NCBI GenBank assembly: GCA_945901825.1
Contig: CAMDMC010000005.1
Span: 1 to 64,000, forward strand
DNA: 64,000 nucleotides
Reading direction: 5' to 3'
From: Bordetella parapertussis
GTDB lineage: Bacteria; Pseudomonadota; Gammaproteobacteria; Burkholderiales; Burkholderiaceae_A
The stretch's first letter is position 1. Every line of letters begins with the position of its first letter. The notes under the pieces were generated by a model. That model had not been told where the DNA came from and made no database searches. It saw nothing but the letters and a program-made list of their open reading frames with translations. The translations under genes were made by a program, and so were the position numbers. Below, piece by piece: positions 1-10,017 of this stretch.

Positions 1-28
1 GGTTTGAACTTGCCAAAACCACCTGCAT
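1..28 (-). CDS. rdgB: Start of RdgB/HAM1-type XTP/dITP pyrophosphatase (partial)
   Basis: Only the first nine codons are inside the window, read leftwards from an ATG at 28; they give MQVVLASSN, which fits the usual N-terminus of the RdgB/HAM1 family (hydrophobic strand followed by ASNN-like substrate loop). An in-frame TAA lies five codons upstream, so this ATG is the natural start. The family hydrolyses non-canonical purine triphosphates (XTP, dITP) to monophosphates. The gene starts 42 bases after the stop of rph on the same strand, the rph-rdgB order known in many proteobacteria. The call rests on nine residues plus context. Confidence 0.7.
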
Positions 29-70
29 CAGAGGCCCTGTTCTTTATTCAACCTACGCACGAATGCTCGC

Positions 71-850
71 CTAGGGCAGGCTAACCTCAAGCCGGTCAGA
101 GTCGGCCATAAGCTGAGCCTGAAGCGCCAGAAGCTGCAACATGCCGTCACGGGCAAGGCCTATACACTGGTCAAGCTCATTGCGATGAAAGGCCCGCCCC
201 TCCGCGGTGGCCTGCAGTTCCACAAAACCGCCGCTTGCAAGCATGGCAAGGTTCATATCCGCCTCGCAGCCCGAGTCTTCCTCGTAGTTCAGATCAAGCA
301 GCGCTCTGCCCTCGTGGAGCCCGACGGAGATCGCCGCAACCGACTCCTTAAATGCCTTGTGAAGGCCGGCCCGGTCGGGTTCTGAAAGGTCACTGGAGGC
401 CGCAGCGCGGGTTATTGCATCGAAGACCGCAAGGCTTGCACCGGTGACGCTTGCCGTACGGGTGCCACCGTCGGCCTGGATGACATCGCAGTCCACGGTG
501 ATGGTTCGCTCGCCTAACAAGGAGAGGTCTACAGCCGCCCGCAGACACCGCCCAATAAGACGTTGAATCTCCATGGTTCGACCAGACTGCTTGCCTTTTG
601 CTGCCTCGCGGTCCGAGCGTGTGTGGGTGGACCTTGGGAGCATTCCGTACTCCGAGGTCACCCAGCCCTTGCCTGAGCCCCTTAAAAAGCCTGGCACCTT
701 GTTCTCGATGCTTGCGTTACAAATTACCTGGGTATGACCAAAGCAGACAAGCACCGAGCCCTCGGCGTATCGGGTGAAGCGTCTCTGAAGTCGCACAGGA
801 CGGAGTTGATGGGGTTGGCGTCCGTCGTGGCGGGGCTTGGAATCGCTCAT
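71..850 (-). CDS. rph: Ribonuclease PH
   Basis: RNase PH is a phosphate-dependent 3'-5' exoribonuclease that trims tRNA 3' ends; it works as a hexameric ring. The 259-residue product carries the family blocks in order: QLRPV near 15-19, EYGMLPRST near 67-75, [12 protein letters not shown] near 90-101 and [10 protein letters not shown] near 125-134, the last two including the phosphate-binding arginines. It is about 20 residues longer than the usual ~238-240, with a short basic N-terminal lead. The ATG at 850 has a GAGAG-type ribosome site upstream. It is divergent from yicC, with 82 bases between the two starts, and is followed by rdgB. Identification is secure; the exact start is likely but not certain. 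Confidence 0.95.
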   Translation of the reverse strand: MSDSKPRHDGRQPHQLRPVRLQRRFTRYAEGSVLVCFGHTQVICNASIENKVPGFLRGSGKGWVTSEYGMLPRSTHTRSDREAAKGKQSGRTMEIQRLIGRCLRAAVDLSLLGERTITVDCDVIQADGGTRTASVTGASLAVFDAITRAAASSDLSEPDRAGLHKAFKESVAAISVGLHEGRALLDLNYEEDSGCEADMNLAMLASGGFVELQATAEGRAFHRNELDQCIGLARDGMLQLLALQAQLMADSDRLEVSLP

Positions 851-932
851 AAATACTCTCTCGTCAAAAAAAGGGGCCCAAGCCAGCCTAAGTCAACGAG
901 CCCGAGGGGATAGAAACGTAGAATACCGAGTT

Positions 933-1853
933 ATGTTTATTTTAAGTATGACCGGCTACGGTATTGCCCGCTGCGAAACGCCACACGGCATTCTTAGCGC
1001 CGAGATTCGATCGGTGAATAACCGTTTTTTCGAGCTTAGCCTTCGCATCCCCGACGAGCTGCGCGGGCTCGAGCCATTTTTCCGGGAGCGGCTTGCAAGC
1101 CAGTCGCCTCGGGGCAAATGCGAGCTGCGAATTAGCCTGCTGCGAGCCCCAAACAATCAGCCCGAGACAAGCCTTCTTGATAAAGAACGACTGCAGGCAC
1201 TCATGGCGCTTTCAAGGGCCCTTGAAGAAGACTACCCCGGCCAATGGCGGCCGATGTCTCTTGCCGAAGTCTTGAATCTTCCAGGTGTAAGCACCCGCGA
1301 CGGGGCGGACCCGGAGTCGCTTGAGACCGAGGTACGTGACTGCTTTAACCTCGCACTAGAGGCCTTTGTGAGTAGTCGAAGTCAAGAAGGCCTCCAGCTT
1401 GCCCAAGTTATTGAGCAGCGGGGCAGGCAACTTGAGTTGTTGGTCGCATCTGCAAGGCAGACCCTACCCCAGGCCCTGGCTCAGCAGCGCGAAAAGATTC
1501 GGCAACGTGTTCAAGAGGCCTTCCAGGGCATGGTCGATCAGCCAAGCGTTTCAGAAAGCGGTTATGGCGTTATTGAGGAGAGAATACGGCAGGAGGCTCA
1601 CCTTGCTGCCGGCCGAGCCGATATCGCCGAGGAACTCGACCGCCTCCAGGCGCACCTTGAAAAACTTCAGCTTCTCTTAAAGTCGCAAGGCACCGAGCCC
1701 AAAGGAAAACGTTTCGATTTCCTCTGCCAAGAACTGCACCGCGAGGCCAATACGCTTGGAGCAAAATCCATTCAAATTGAGCTCACCGAGATCAGCCTTG
1801 AGATGAAGCTGCTCATCGAGCAAATTAAGGAACAGGTTCAGAACATTCAATGA
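933..1853 (+). CDS. yicC: YicC-family endoribonuclease
   Basis: The reading frame is open from 837, but family proteins begin with a short hydrophobic lead and SMTGYG, so the ATG at 933 (MFILSMTGYG, 306 aa) is preferred; 948 is the alternative. The N-terminal YicC_N domain has the conserved EIRSVNNRFFEL block at about residues 23-34, and the C-terminal DUF1732 part has GKRFDFLCQELHREANTLGAKS near 262-283, which is strongly conserved. The family has been reported to have endoribonuclease activity; the cellular role is modestly defined. Its stop overlaps the gmk start by ATGA, so yicC and gmk are translationally coupled, an arrangement common in proteobacteria. Confidence 0.9.
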   Translation: MFILSMTGYGIARCETPHGILSAEIRSVNNRFFELSLRIPDELRGLEPFFRERLASQSPRGKCELRISLLRAPNNQPETSLLDKERLQALMALSRALEEDYPGQWRPMSLAEVLNLPGVSTRDGADPESLETEVRDCFNLALEAFVSSRSQEGLQLAQVIEQRGRQLELLVASARQTLPQALAQQREKIRQRVQEAFQGMVDQPSVSESGYGVIEERIRQEAHLAAGRADIAEELDRLQAHLEKLQLLLKSQGTEPKGKRFDFLCQELHREANTLGAKSIQIELTEISLEMKLLIEQIKEQVQNIQ

Positions 1854-2443
1854 CGCAAAAGGCCATTTCCAAAGGGCGACTCATTGTCATTTCAGCGCCG
1901 TCTGGGGCTGGTAAGACAAGCCTTATTAGCGCCTTGCTAAAGACCCATGGCGCGCGCCTGCAACTTTCTGTCTCCACCACAACCCGCCCTCCCCGTCCTG
2001 GCGAAGAGCACGGCAAGGACTATTTTTTTTGCGAGAAAGACGTTTTTGCTAAACGTATTGAGGACGGCGCGTTTCTTGAGTGGGCGTTTGTGCATGGAAA
2101 CTATTACGGCACCTCACAGCAATGGATTGAAGAGCAGCTCGCCCGAGGCGGATTTGTGCTCTTAGAGATTGACTGGCAGGGCGCCCAGCAGATCAGAGCT
2201 CAGTTCCCAAGAGAGCAGGTGGTCTCGATTTTTATTCGTCCCCCAACCGTGGAGGCCCTGCGCCAGCGGCTGATTGATCGCGGCAAGGACAGCGTCGAGG
2301 TCATTGAAGAACGCCTAAGGGCGGCGAAAGAAGAGCTGACGCATGCGGACGAATTCGATTATGTTATTATGAATCAAGAGTTTGCGACCGCCCTGCGGGA
2401 CCTAAGTCAGCTCGTATCCCAAGTTGTTTCCACCCCTGCATAA
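1850..2443 (+). CDS. gmk: Guanylate kinase
   Basis: Converts GMP (and dGMP) to GDP using ATP, and is essential for nucleotide supply and for (p)ppGpp turnover. The 197-residue protein shows the P-loop APSGAGKTS at about 16-24, the GMP-binding TTRPPRPGE block near 43-51 with the following GxxYxF-like GKDYFF, and [13 protein letters not shown] near 103-115 typical of the family. Length matches the family (~200-207 aa). It overlaps yicC by four bases and is followed after 11 bases by rpoZ; grouping with rpoZ and spoT is the classic gmk-rpoZ-spoT operon. Confidence 0.97.
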   Translation: MTQKAISKGRLIVISAPSGAGKTSLISALLKTHGARLQLSVSTTTRPPRPGEEHGKDYFFCEKDVFAKRIEDGAFLEWAFVHGNYYGTSQQWIEEQLARGGFVLLEIDWQGAQQIRAQFPREQVVSIFIRPPTVEALRQRLIDRGKDSVEVIEERLRAAKEELTHADEFDYVIMNQEFATALRDLSQLVSQVVSTPA

Positions 2444-2454
2444 AGGTGCTTAAC

Positions 2455-2658
2455 ATGGCTCGAATCACCGTTGAAGACTGCCTCGATCGGATTGAAAATC
2501 GTTTTGAGCTCACCCTTGCTGCAACCTATCGGGCGCGCCAGTTGGCGCAAGGCGCCACGCCAAAGGTCGATGCCCGCGACAAGCCTACAGTTATCGCGCT
2601 AAGAGAAATTGCGGCCGGACACATTGGTCGCGAGATGCTGCGCAAGGTGCCCATGTAA
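2455..2658 (+). CDS. rpoZ: RNA polymerase omega subunit
   Basis: A 67-residue protein beginning [19 protein letters not shown], the diagnostic omega N-terminus, followed by the RARQL and ALREIAAG blocks. Omega helps fold and assemble the beta' subunit and forms part of a ppGpp site in proteobacterial RNA polymerase. An upstream in-frame GTG at 2446 exists, but the ATG at 2455 is preferred because AAAGG at 2442-2446 is placed as its ribosome site and the family starts with MAR. It sits between gmk and spoT in the same operon. Confidence 0.95.
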   Translation: MARITVEDCLDRIENRFELTLAATYRARQLAQGATPKVDARDKPTVIALREIAAGHIGREMLRKVPM

Positions 2659-2700
2659 GGCGCCATGCCCTTCAACACACTCTAGGTCCATGAGGCGGCT

Positions 2701-4974
2701 ATGGCTAAAAGCCTTACCCCTTCCGAACAGAGCGTGCAGGTTATCTCTGTTGGACCTCTGCTTGAAAAAGCATCTTATTTAAACGATCTAGAAAAGGCTA
2801 GGCTGGTCGAATCGTTTCGGTTTAGCGATGCGGCCCACCTTGGACAGTCGCGCCAGTCGGGTGACCCTTACATTTCGCACCCTCTTGCGGTGGCCGAGAT
2901 CTGCTGCGGCTGGCGGCTGGACGTTGACGCCCTCATGGCTGCACTGCTGCATGACACGGTTGAAGACTGCGGCATTGCCTCAAGTGATATTCAAGAGAAA
3001 TTCGGCTCCCCAGTGTCCATGCTGGTGGACGGGCTTACAAAGCTTGATCAGTTAAGTTTTAAGAACCGGGAGGAGGCGCAGGCCGAGAACTTCCGCAAAA
3101 TGCTGCTCTCGATGGCCGACGACGTGCGAGTCATTCTGATTAAGCTTGCAGACCGCCTTCACAACATGCGCACACTCGAGGCCACATCCCCAGTTAAGCG
3201 CCGTCGTATCGCCCAAGAAACACTCGATATCTATGCACCCATTGCTCATCGGCTCGGCCTTAATGAAATTTTTCGTGAGTTTGAAGACCTCTGCTTCGAA
3301 AGCCTCTACCCCATTCGTTCTCGTGTTCTGCGTAAAGCCTTAAACGCCGCCAAGGGCAACCGCCGCGAAATGGTGGGCCGCCTTGAGAACCTTGTGCGCG
3401 AGCAATTACCAAAGTTTGGGCTTCAGGCCGAGATCAGTGGGCGGGAGAAAAGCCTCTTTTCAGTTTATCGCAAGATGCAGGAAAAGCACCTAAGCTTTGC
3501 AGAGGTGTTGGACCTTTACGGCTTTCGTATTCATGTGAGCACCATCCCCGAATGCTATCTGGCACTTGGGGCAATGCATGCCTTGTTCAAGCCCGCCCCT
3601 GGCCGTTTCAAAGACTACATTGCGCTGCCCAAGTCCAACGGGTATCAGTCCCTGCATACCGTTGTTCTAAGCGATCTTGGTACACCCTTGGAGTTTCAGA
3701 TTCGTACCCATGACATGCATCATGTTGCCGAGGCTGGCGTTGCAGCCCACTGGCTTTATAAGGAACATGACGACGGAGTCACGCCTTTGCAGCGTAAGGC
3801 CCACGAGTGGATGCAGTCGCTTCTTAGCGTGCAGTCGCGCGACCCCAAAGAGTTTCTCGACCATATCAAAATCGACCTCTTCCCCGATGTAATTTATGTC
3901 TTCACACCCAAGGGCGAAATACGCGAACTGCCCAAAGGCTCAACGCCCATCGACTTTGCCTACATGGTGCACTCCGATGTCGGAAACCGTTGCACGGGGG
4001 TGCTTATTAATAACGATGTGAAGCCACTGGATACCGAACTGCGCAACGGCGATATGGTTCGTATCATCTCGCAGCCCTCAGCCACGCCACATCCCGGCTG
4101 GCTTGGCTTCGTAAAAACCGCAAGGGCTCGGGCCCAGATTCGACATCATCTAAAAACCAGCACCCGCGAGCGCTCCATTGCCTTCGGTCGTCGACTGCTT
4201 GATACGGCCTTAAAAGACATTGGTGGTCAGGGCCTGGACGATCCACGCCTGAACTGGTCCGCTTTTTTCCACGAGATTCCTGCCAATGACCAAGAAGAAT
4301 TGTTGGAGTCGATTGGTCTTGGCCATCTGCTTGCTAATGTGGCGGCGAGACGGCTCTTTGGCCTGGTGGAGGCCGACCAGGTGGAGGAAGGTGGCGCCTC
4401 CTTGGCTCAGCGACGCGCCCGACTTTTGCCGGGTGCAGCACAGGCTCTTATGGTCTCAATGGAACACCTGACGCAGCCCCAGAGCTCGGGCATCAGTGTG
4501 AATGGATCGGAGGGCACTGCGGTTCAGTATGCAAGCTGCTGCTTTCCTATCGCAGGCGATAACGCCTGCGGCCATATGCGCGGGGGCGCCGGGCTTTTAA
4601 TTCATCGCACAAGCTGTGGCTTTTCACGCAGGCAAAGGCCCAAAGACCCTCTTCGCTGGGCAAACGTGATTTGGGGCGACCCGCTTTATAGAACCTTTCA
4701 GACGCAACTGCATATTGAGGCCAAAGACTCCCCCGGCGTGCTTGCCAAGGTGGCCGCAGCCATATCGGCCAGTGAAGCCAATATCAACGACCTTTCCATT
4801 GAACCCCATGGGGGCGGCTTTGCCGTGCTCAAACTTTTACTGGAGGTGCGATCGCGTCAGCATCTGGCCGACGTACTGCGCAGGGTTCGCCAGACAGCGG
4901 TTGTTCTTAAGGCCTCACGGGTACTGCGGTCAGACCGAAAAAACCCTAGCAGCCCGCAATCATCATTCGATTAA
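2701..4974 (+). CDS. spoT: Bifunctional (p)ppGpp synthetase/hydrolase SpoT
   Basis: A 757-residue long RSH protein that makes and degrades the stringent-response alarmone. Domains in order: HD hydrolase with H60 and H84-D85 in LLHDTVEDCG; synthetase with GRFKDYIALPKSNGYQSLHT near 300-320; TGS from about 395 (DVIYVFTPKGEI); a conserved-cysteine region around 611 (ASCCFPIAGDNACGHM); and a C-terminal ACT domain near 670-745. The intact HD residues and the basic RxKD loop (RFKD) in the synthetase mark the bifunctional SpoT/Rel type, not a synthetase-only RelA. It is the last gene of yicC-gmk-rpoZ-spoT, and its 3' end overlaps convergent pmbA by 29 bases. Confidence 0.95.
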   Translation: MAKSLTPSEQSVQVISVGPLLEKASYLNDLEKARLVESFRFSDAAHLGQSRQSGDPYISHPLAVAEICCGWRLDVDALMAALLHDTVEDCGIASSDIQEKFGSPVSMLVDGLTKLDQLSFKNREEAQAENFRKMLLSMADDVRVILIKLADRLHNMRTLEATSPVKRRRIAQETLDIYAPIAHRLGLNEIFREFEDLCFESLYPIRSRVLRKALNAAKGNRREMVGRLENLVREQLPKFGLQAEISGREKSLFSVYRKMQEKHLSFAEVLDLYGFRIHVSTIPECYLALGAMHALFKPAPGRFKDYIALPKSNGYQSLHTVVLSDLGTPLEFQIRTHDMHHVAEAGVAAHWLYKEHDDGVTPLQRKAHEWMQSLLSVQSRDPKEFLDHIKIDLFPDVIYVFTPKGEIRELPKGSTPIDFAYMVHSDVGNRCTGVLINNDVKPLDTELRNGDMVRIISQPSATPHPGWLGFVKTARARAQIRHHLKTSTRERSIAFGRRLLDTALKDIGGQGLDDPRLNWSAFFHEIPANDQEELLESIGLGHLLANVAARRLFGLVEADQVEEGGASLAQRRARLLPGAAQALMVSMEHLTQPQSSGISVNGSEGTAVQYASCCFPIAGDNACGHMRGGAGLLIHRTSCGFSRRQRPKDPLRWANVIWGDPLYRTFQTQLHIEAKDSPGVLAKVAAAISASEANINDLSIEPHGGGFAVLKLLLEVRSRQHLADVLRRVRQTAVVLKASRVLRSDRKNPSSPQSSFD

Positions 4975-6307
4975 TAAGCAAGGAGCCCGAGGTTTTGGCG
5001 CCTCGACAATAGAGGTCATCACCCATGGCCTCAATACCCGAGAACATCTCAAGCAGGTTACCTGCAATAGTGATTTCTTCCACCGGGTACTGAAGTTCAC
5101 CATTCTCGACCCAATAGCCAAAGGCACCGCGGGAGTAATCGCCCGTGAGTGGATTGACCCCCTGGCCCATCACCTCAGTAACCAATAGACCTCGGTGCAT
5201 CTTTCGAACCAGAGCAGAGAGCCCCCCCTTAACCAGCAGAGAAGGCGTCTCGGTTTTTAAAAGAAGGTTGTGGGAGCCCCCGGCATTGCCTGTAGGGCTC
5301 ATACCAAGCTTGCGAGCTGTGTAACTGGAGAGAAAATAGGCTTGCACCTTACCCGCGTCAACCACCTTACGCGCCTGCACCTGAACTCCCTCGTCATCAA
5401 AGGGTGAGCTGCCGTTGCCTGCAAGCTGAAACGGATCTTCAAGCAGGCTAAACCCGTTGGGAAGAACCTGGCGTCCAAGGCTATCGACAAGAAAACTTGC
5501 CTTGCGGTACAAGGCCGAGCCTGAAAGCGCATGAACCAGACTTCCTATAAGGCCGACCGCAAGGGGTGCCTCGAAGATCACCGGGACGGACTGGGTTGAA
5601 ATCTGCTTTGCACCAAGACGAGCCAGGGCGCGACGCGCAGCATACTGGCCAATAAGCCTGGGGGCAGCAAGGTCGCTGGAGCGGCGACTGCTTGAATACC
5701 AGTCGTCGCGCTGCATGACAGCACCTTTTTGTGCAATGGGTGAGACCGAGATGCCATGACGACTGTAGGCATAGCCCCCTACAAAGCCATGGCTATTGGC
5801 CATGGAAAACTGGCCGTGGCTTGCCGAAACCGAGGCGCCATCGGAGTTTTTTATAACTGGACTGACCGCCCGGGCGGCAGACTCGGCCTCAAGCGCGAGC
5901 TTGACGGCCTTTGGGGCAGTAATGGCCCAGGGGTGAAAAAGTTTGAGGTCGCGGTGCGGCCCTTTCGCAAGCTTATCGGGGTCTGGAAGCCCGGCGCATT
6001 CGTCTTCTGCCGTAAACCTTGCGATGTCCAAGGCCTTGCCCACTGAGTCTCTCAGTGCTGCGTCCGAGAGGTCGGAGCTTGAGGCATGGCCTTTACGTTG
6101 ACCCATATACACCGTCACCGACATTCCCCGGTCTCGGGTCTGCTCAAGGGTGTCGATGTCGCCCATGCGCACCGTCACCGAGAGCCCCGCGCTCTCGGAC
6201 ACCTCCGAGGACGCCTGCGTGGCACCTGCCTCGGTGGCCATCTGAACAACCTTCTGGCTAAGCTCGTGAAGGTCCGCTAATTGGTAATGGAAGAGTTGAT
6301 TTGCCAT
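4946..6307 (-). CDS. pmbA: TldE/PmbA metalloprotease-family protein
   Basis: PmbA (TldE) partners TldD in a hetero-oligomeric protease that processes peptides such as microcins and the CcdA antitoxin; TldE itself lacks the metal-binding motif. The 453-residue protein has the family's N-terminal domain with HASSSDLSDAALRDSV near 74-89, and the C-terminal domain with GNAGGSHNLLL and the near-terminal FSGIEAMGDDLYCRG. The ATG at 6307 lies divergent from mog. Its stop codon lies within the convergent spoT coding end. In related genomes a DUF615 (yjgA) gene commonly lies beside pmbA; none is present here. Confidence 0.92.
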   Translation of the reverse strand: MANQLFHYQLADLHELSQKVVQMATEAGATQASSEVSESAGLSVTVRMGDIDTLEQTRDRGMSVTVYMGQRKGHASSSDLSDAALRDSVGKALDIARFTAEDECAGLPDPDKLAKGPHRDLKLFHPWAITAPKAVKLALEAESAARAVSPVIKNSDGASVSASHGQFSMANSHGFVGGYAYSRHGISVSPIAQKGAVMQRDDWYSSSRRSSDLAAPRLIGQYAARRALARLGAKQISTQSVPVIFEAPLAVGLIGSLVHALSGSALYRKASFLVDSLGRQVLPNGFSLLEDPFQLAGNGSSPFDDEGVQVQARKVVDAGKVQAYFLSSYTARKLGMSPTGNAGGSHNLLLKTETPSLLVKGGLSALVRKMHRGLLVTEVMGQGVNPLTGDYSRGAFGYWVENGELQYPVEEITIAGNLLEMFSGIEAMGDDLYCRGAKTSGSLLINRMMIAGC

Positions 6308-6343
6308 AGCGGTGATAGTAGCAGGGCAGCCTTGCTAAACTTC

Positions 6344-6931
6344 ATGCCCATGCCCATTGAAAACACCACAGCACGCATCGGCCTTGTCTCCATCAGTGAC
6401 AGGGCAAGCCAAGGTATCTACGAGGACGAGGGTCTTCCGTCGTTAAAGGCCTGGCTGGGCAGGGCCATAGGCTCGCCCTGGCAGCCCATTGAAAGGCTCA
6501 TTCCCGATGAGCGAGCCCTCATTGCCCAGACACTAATTGAGCTTTGCGATAACCAGGGTTGCTGCCTGGTGCTCACCACGGGTGGCACCGGTCCCGCACC
6601 ACGCGACATCACCCCCGAGGCTACCCTGGATGTTGCAGACCGAGAGCTGCCGGGCTTCGGCGAGCAGATGCGGCAGATTTCGCTTGCCTTTGTCCCCACC
6701 GCCATTTTGTCGCGCCAGACGGCTGTTATTCGAGGTCGCAGCCTTATCGTGAACCTGCCTGGCCGCCCGCGCGCCATTGAAGAAACCCTTGAAGGCCTGC
6801 GCGACAAAGCCACCGGTGAACTCAAAGTTCCAGGAATTTTTGCAGCCATTCCTTATGGGGTAGACCTGGTTGGGGGCCCAGCCATTCAGACCAACGAAGA
6901 CGTCTGCAAGGCCTTTCGGCCCAAACGATAG
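6344..6931 (+). CDS. mog: Molybdopterin adenylyltransferase
   Basis: Mog adenylylates molybdopterin before molybdenum insertion, in the cytoplasm. The diagnostic block LTTGGTGPAPRDITPEATL lies near 79-97, then ADRELPGFGEQMR, and the C-terminus has GIFAAIPYGVDL as in family members. The frame is open from 6281, but that would overlap the divergent pmbA start and add unmatched residues; ATG 6344 (MPMPIENTTARIGLV, 195 aa) matches the normal length, with 6350 as an alternative. The cofactor is needed by the molybdenum enzyme encoded at 53952-56659 in this window, although the genes are not linked. Confidence 0.92.
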   Translation: MPMPIENTTARIGLVSISDRASQGIYEDEGLPSLKAWLGRAIGSPWQPIERLIPDERALIAQTLIELCDNQGCCLVLTTGGTGPAPRDITPEATLDVADRELPGFGEQMRQISLAFVPTAILSRQTAVIRGRSLIVNLPGRPRAIEETLEGLRDKATGELKVPGIFAAIPYGVDLVGGPAIQTNEDVCKAFRPKR

Positions 6932-6944
6932 ATACGCCTGAGGC

Positions 6945-8105
6945 CTACGCGCCAGCGGCTAAGAATGTCTGGATACGAAGCAGGCCTTCCTGCAGAACAG
7001 GCTCGGACTTCGGAAAAGAGACCCTCACCATGGTCTGGGCCTTTTCATCCGTAAAGTCGCGACCGGGCGCCATAAGCACCCCGGCATGGTCACAGAGTTC
7101 TTCACAGAATCGGAAGCTGTCGTCGGTTAGCTCCGAGACATCAAAAAACCCGTAAAAGCCTCCGACGGGCTGAACAGGCAGTCGGAATCCAAGGGCCTGC
7201 AGGCCTGGCAATAAGACCTTGGACTGCCTAAGAAACTGTTCACGATAGCCATCAGCGATTCGACGCGTCTCTGGACTAAATGCGGCAATGGCCGCCTGCT
7301 GAGAAAGAAAAGGGGGGGAGATGAAAAGGTTCTGGGCGAGACGCTCCATAACCCCAACAAGCGCCTCGGGAATCACCACCCAACCAAGCCGCCAGCCTGT
7401 CATGGCATAGGTCTTTGAAAAGCTATTCACCGAGATGATGTCATGGCTTACGCTCAAGGCTGATCGAAGCGGACCCTGGAGGCTTAGCCGCAGGTAGATC
7501 TCATCCATAATTAGCCAGCCACCCTTTGACCGAACCCATTGGGCAATGGCCTGAATGCTTTCAAGATCAACAGTAGCACCCGTTGGATTTGCCGGGCTGG
7601 CAAGAAGGACCGCCCGCGTCTTTGGCCCCCAGGCCTTCTGAATGGCCTCAAGCCGTGGCTGATAGTTGTGTTCTGCATGCGTGACCAAAGGCTTGGGAAT
7701 CGCCCCAACGGCAAGGGCAAACTGCCGGTTGCAGGGGTAGCCTGGGTCGGTCACCAAGAGCTCATCGCCCGCAGAAAGAACCGCAGCAAGGCTTAGCAGT
7801 AGACCGGCCGAAGCCCCAGCGGTGACCCCGACCCGATGCATAGGCACATGGATTTGATCTCGGTCTTGGTAGTCCTGGGCAATGGCCTGGCGAAGGGCAT
7901 CAAGCCCTAGGGCATGGGTATAACGAATACGGTTTTCATTAAGGGCCTCATGTGCGGCTCTCACGATGGGTTCGGGCGTTGGGAAGTCGGGCTCACCGAC
8001 CACCATGCTTACCACCTCTGGCACACCGGCTGGTCGCCGCTGCGCCCTGGCCATGATCTCCATGACATAAAACGGACGAATGGCTTCAGCCCGACTCATC
8101 ATCAT
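6945..8105 (-). CDS. Fold-type I PLP-dependent aminotransferase
   Basis: A 386-residue class I/II aminotransferase. Visible landmarks are VVGEPDFPTPEPI near 31-43, the ASPANPTGA substrate loop near 160-170, the DEIYLRL block, and the PLP-lysine region VNSFSKTYAMTGWRLGWV around residue 230. These resemble aspartate/prephenate or broad-specificity aminotransferases, but the substrate cannot be set from sequence. Three ATG codons are stacked at the start; GGAGG in the minus-strand leader favours the first (8105). It is convergent with mog, with 13 bases between the ends. Confidence 0.88.
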   Translation of the reverse strand: MMMSRAEAIRPFYVMEIMARAQRRPAGVPEVVSMVVGEPDFPTPEPIVRAAHEALNENRIRYTHALGLDALRQAIAQDYQDRDQIHVPMHRVGVTAGASAGLLLSLAAVLSAGDELLVTDPGYPCNRQFALAVGAIPKPLVTHAEHNYQPRLEAIQKAWGPKTRAVLLASPANPTGATVDLESIQAIAQWVRSKGGWLIMDEIYLRLSLQGPLRSALSVSHDIISVNSFSKTYAMTGWRLGWVVIPEALVGVMERLAQNLFISPPFLSQQAAIAAFSPETRRIADGYREQFLRQSKVLLPGLQALGFRLPVQPVGGFYGFFDVSELTDDSFRFCEELCDHAGVLMAPGRDFTDEKAQTMVRVSFPKSEPVLQEGLLRIQTFLAAGA

Positions 8106-8187
8106 GAATAAAGCCTCCGGTCTTGAGCCCCCATAGGCTTTCGTCTCAAAGGCCCGCTTGGCTGATAACCCAAGGCTCTACCCGCTT

Positions 8188-10005
8188 CTAGGCTGCCTCG
8201 CGAGCCGCACGACGTCGCTCGTGCTCAACCAGATAGCGCTTGCGTAAACGAATGCTCGTTGGCGTGATTTCAACAAGCTCATCATCGGCTATGAACTCCA
8301 CAGCCTTCTCTAAAGTAAGCTCGATGGGCGTGACAAGATCGATATGCTCGTCCTTGCCGGAGGCTCGCACGTTGGTGAGTTTCTTTTCGCGCACCGGATT
8401 GACAACAAGATCGTTCTCACGCGAGTGAATTCCAATGATCATCCCCTCATAAAGCTTCTCACCGGGCGAGACAAACATGCGGCCGCGTTCCTGAAGTTTC
8501 CAAAGCGCATAGGCCACAGCCTCGCCGTCATCCTGCGAAATAAGTACACCGTTGCGTCGATCGGCAAGCTCACCCCGATAGGGGCCGTAGTCGTCAAAGA
8601 CATGGCTCATGACACCTGTTCCGCGGGTCGTGGTTAAAAACTCGCCTTGAAATCCAATAAGGCCTCGCGCTGGAATTCGGTAGTCGAGTCGTACACGGCC
8701 CTTCTCATCGGGAACCATGTCAAGCAGATCGCCCTTTCGAAGGCCTAGGTTCTCCATGACCGGGCCCTGGTGCTCTTGTTCGACATCCACCGTTAGGGTC
8801 TCGAAGGGCTCGAGCCTCTCGCCATTGGCGTCTTGACGGTAGACCACCTTAGGCCTTGAGACCGCAAGCTCGTAGCCTTCACGACGCATGTTCTCAAGCA
8901 GGATCGTCAGGTGAAGCTCGCCTCGACCCGAGACAGAGAAACTGTCGGTGTCACTTCCAAATACCACCCGAAGCGCCACATTGGCCTTAAGCTCGCGCTC
9001 CAGGCGCTCTCGAATCTGGCGACTCGTTATGAACTTCCCCTCGCGGCCGGCAAGCGGTGAACTGTTCACCATGAAGTTCATCGTGAGCGTGGGTTCATCC
9101 ACTGTAAGCATTTCAAAGGCTTCCATTCGCTCGGGTGAGCAGACGGTCGTACCAATATTGAGCTCGTCAATGCCTGTAATAAGAATGATGTCACCAGCCT
9201 CAGCCTTTTCGACCGGCGCCCTCTCAAGGCCCTGAAACTTTAGGATCTGATTGATCTTCGCCTTCTTAGGGCTGCCATTGGGCCCGTCCTGAAAGATAAC
9301 TTCTTGCAAAGGCTTAAGGCTTCCCCGAGCCAGTCGGCCAATACCAATTTTTCCCACATAGCTGTTGTAGTCAAGCGAGCAGATCTGAAGCCGGGCAGGC
9401 CCATTAAGGTCGTCTTCGCGCACGGGCACATGGGAGAGCACCATTTCAAAGAGGGGCTTAAGGTCTGGCCCTGTTTCTTTGTGGTTCAGAGTGGCAAAAC
9501 CTTGAAGCGCAGAGGCATAGACAACGGGAAAATCAAGCTGCTCTTCGGTGGCTCCTAGGCGGTCAAAGAGGTCAAAGGTCTGACTTACAACCCAGTCGGG
9601 TCGGGCTCCTGGGCGGTCAATTTTATTGACCACAACAATAGGCTTGAGCCCCAGGGCAAGCGCCTTCTTTGTAACAAAGCGTGTCTGAGGCATGGGCCCT
9701 TCAACCGCATCCACAAGCAGTAAGACGCCGTCAACCATCGACAGCACGCGCTCCACCTCGCCTCCGAAGTCAGCATGGCCAGGGGTGTCAACAATATTAA
9801 TGTGAGTACCCTCGTAGTTCACCGCACAGTTCTTGGCAAGGATGGTGATGCCACGCTCTTTTTCAAGGTCATTGGAGTCCATTACTCGCTCGGTCATCGC
9901 CTGATTCTGGCGAAAGGTACCCGAATGCTGAAGCAGCTTGTCAACCAGGGTGGTCTTGCCGTGGTCGACGTGGGCAATAATGGCAATGTTTCGGAGTTGT
10001 CGCAT
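8188..10005 (-). CDS. typA: Translational GTPase TypA/BipA
   Basis: A ribosome-associated GTPase involved in late 50S assembly and adaptation to stress such as cold. The 605-residue product starts [19 protein letters not shown] (G1 near 11-18), followed by the G2/switch I region with [13 protein letters not shown] (G3) and NKIDRP (G4), then EF-G-like domains and the TypA-specific C-terminus with [12 protein letters not shown]. Start at 10005 is chosen because it is an ATG with AAGGTG upstream, whereas the frame's first possible start is a TTG one codon earlier. It is 12 bases after truB and is the last gene of the rimP-nusA-infB-rbfA-truB-typA group. Confidence 0.97.
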   Translation of the reverse strand: MRQLRNIAIIAHVDHGKTTLVDKLLQHSGTFRQNQAMTERVMDSNDLEKERGITILAKNCAVNYEGTHINIVDTPGHADFGGEVERVLSMVDGVLLLVDAVEGPMPQTRFVTKKALALGLKPIVVVNKIDRPGARPDWVVSQTFDLFDRLGATEEQLDFPVVYASALQGFATLNHKETGPDLKPLFEMVLSHVPVREDDLNGPARLQICSLDYNSYVGKIGIGRLARGSLKPLQEVIFQDGPNGSPKKAKINQILKFQGLERAPVEKAEAGDIILITGIDELNIGTTVCSPERMEAFEMLTVDEPTLTMNFMVNSSPLAGREGKFITSRQIRERLERELKANVALRVVFGSDTDSFSVSGRGELHLTILLENMRREGYELAVSRPKVVYRQDANGERLEPFETLTVDVEQEHQGPVMENLGLRKGDLLDMVPDEKGRVRLDYRIPARGLIGFQGEFLTTTRGTGVMSHVFDDYGPYRGELADRRNGVLISQDDGEAVAYALWKLQERGRMFVSPGEKLYEGMIIGIHSRENDLVVNPVREKKLTNVRASGKDEHIDLVTPIELTLEKAVEFIADDELVEITPTSIRLRKRYLVEHERRRAAREAA

Positions 10006-10017
10006 CAAACACCTTTC

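Noticed and set aside
2701..4974. Synthetase-only RelA
   Set aside because: The hydrolase HD residues and RxKD loop are intact, so bifunctional SpoT/Rel is the better call.
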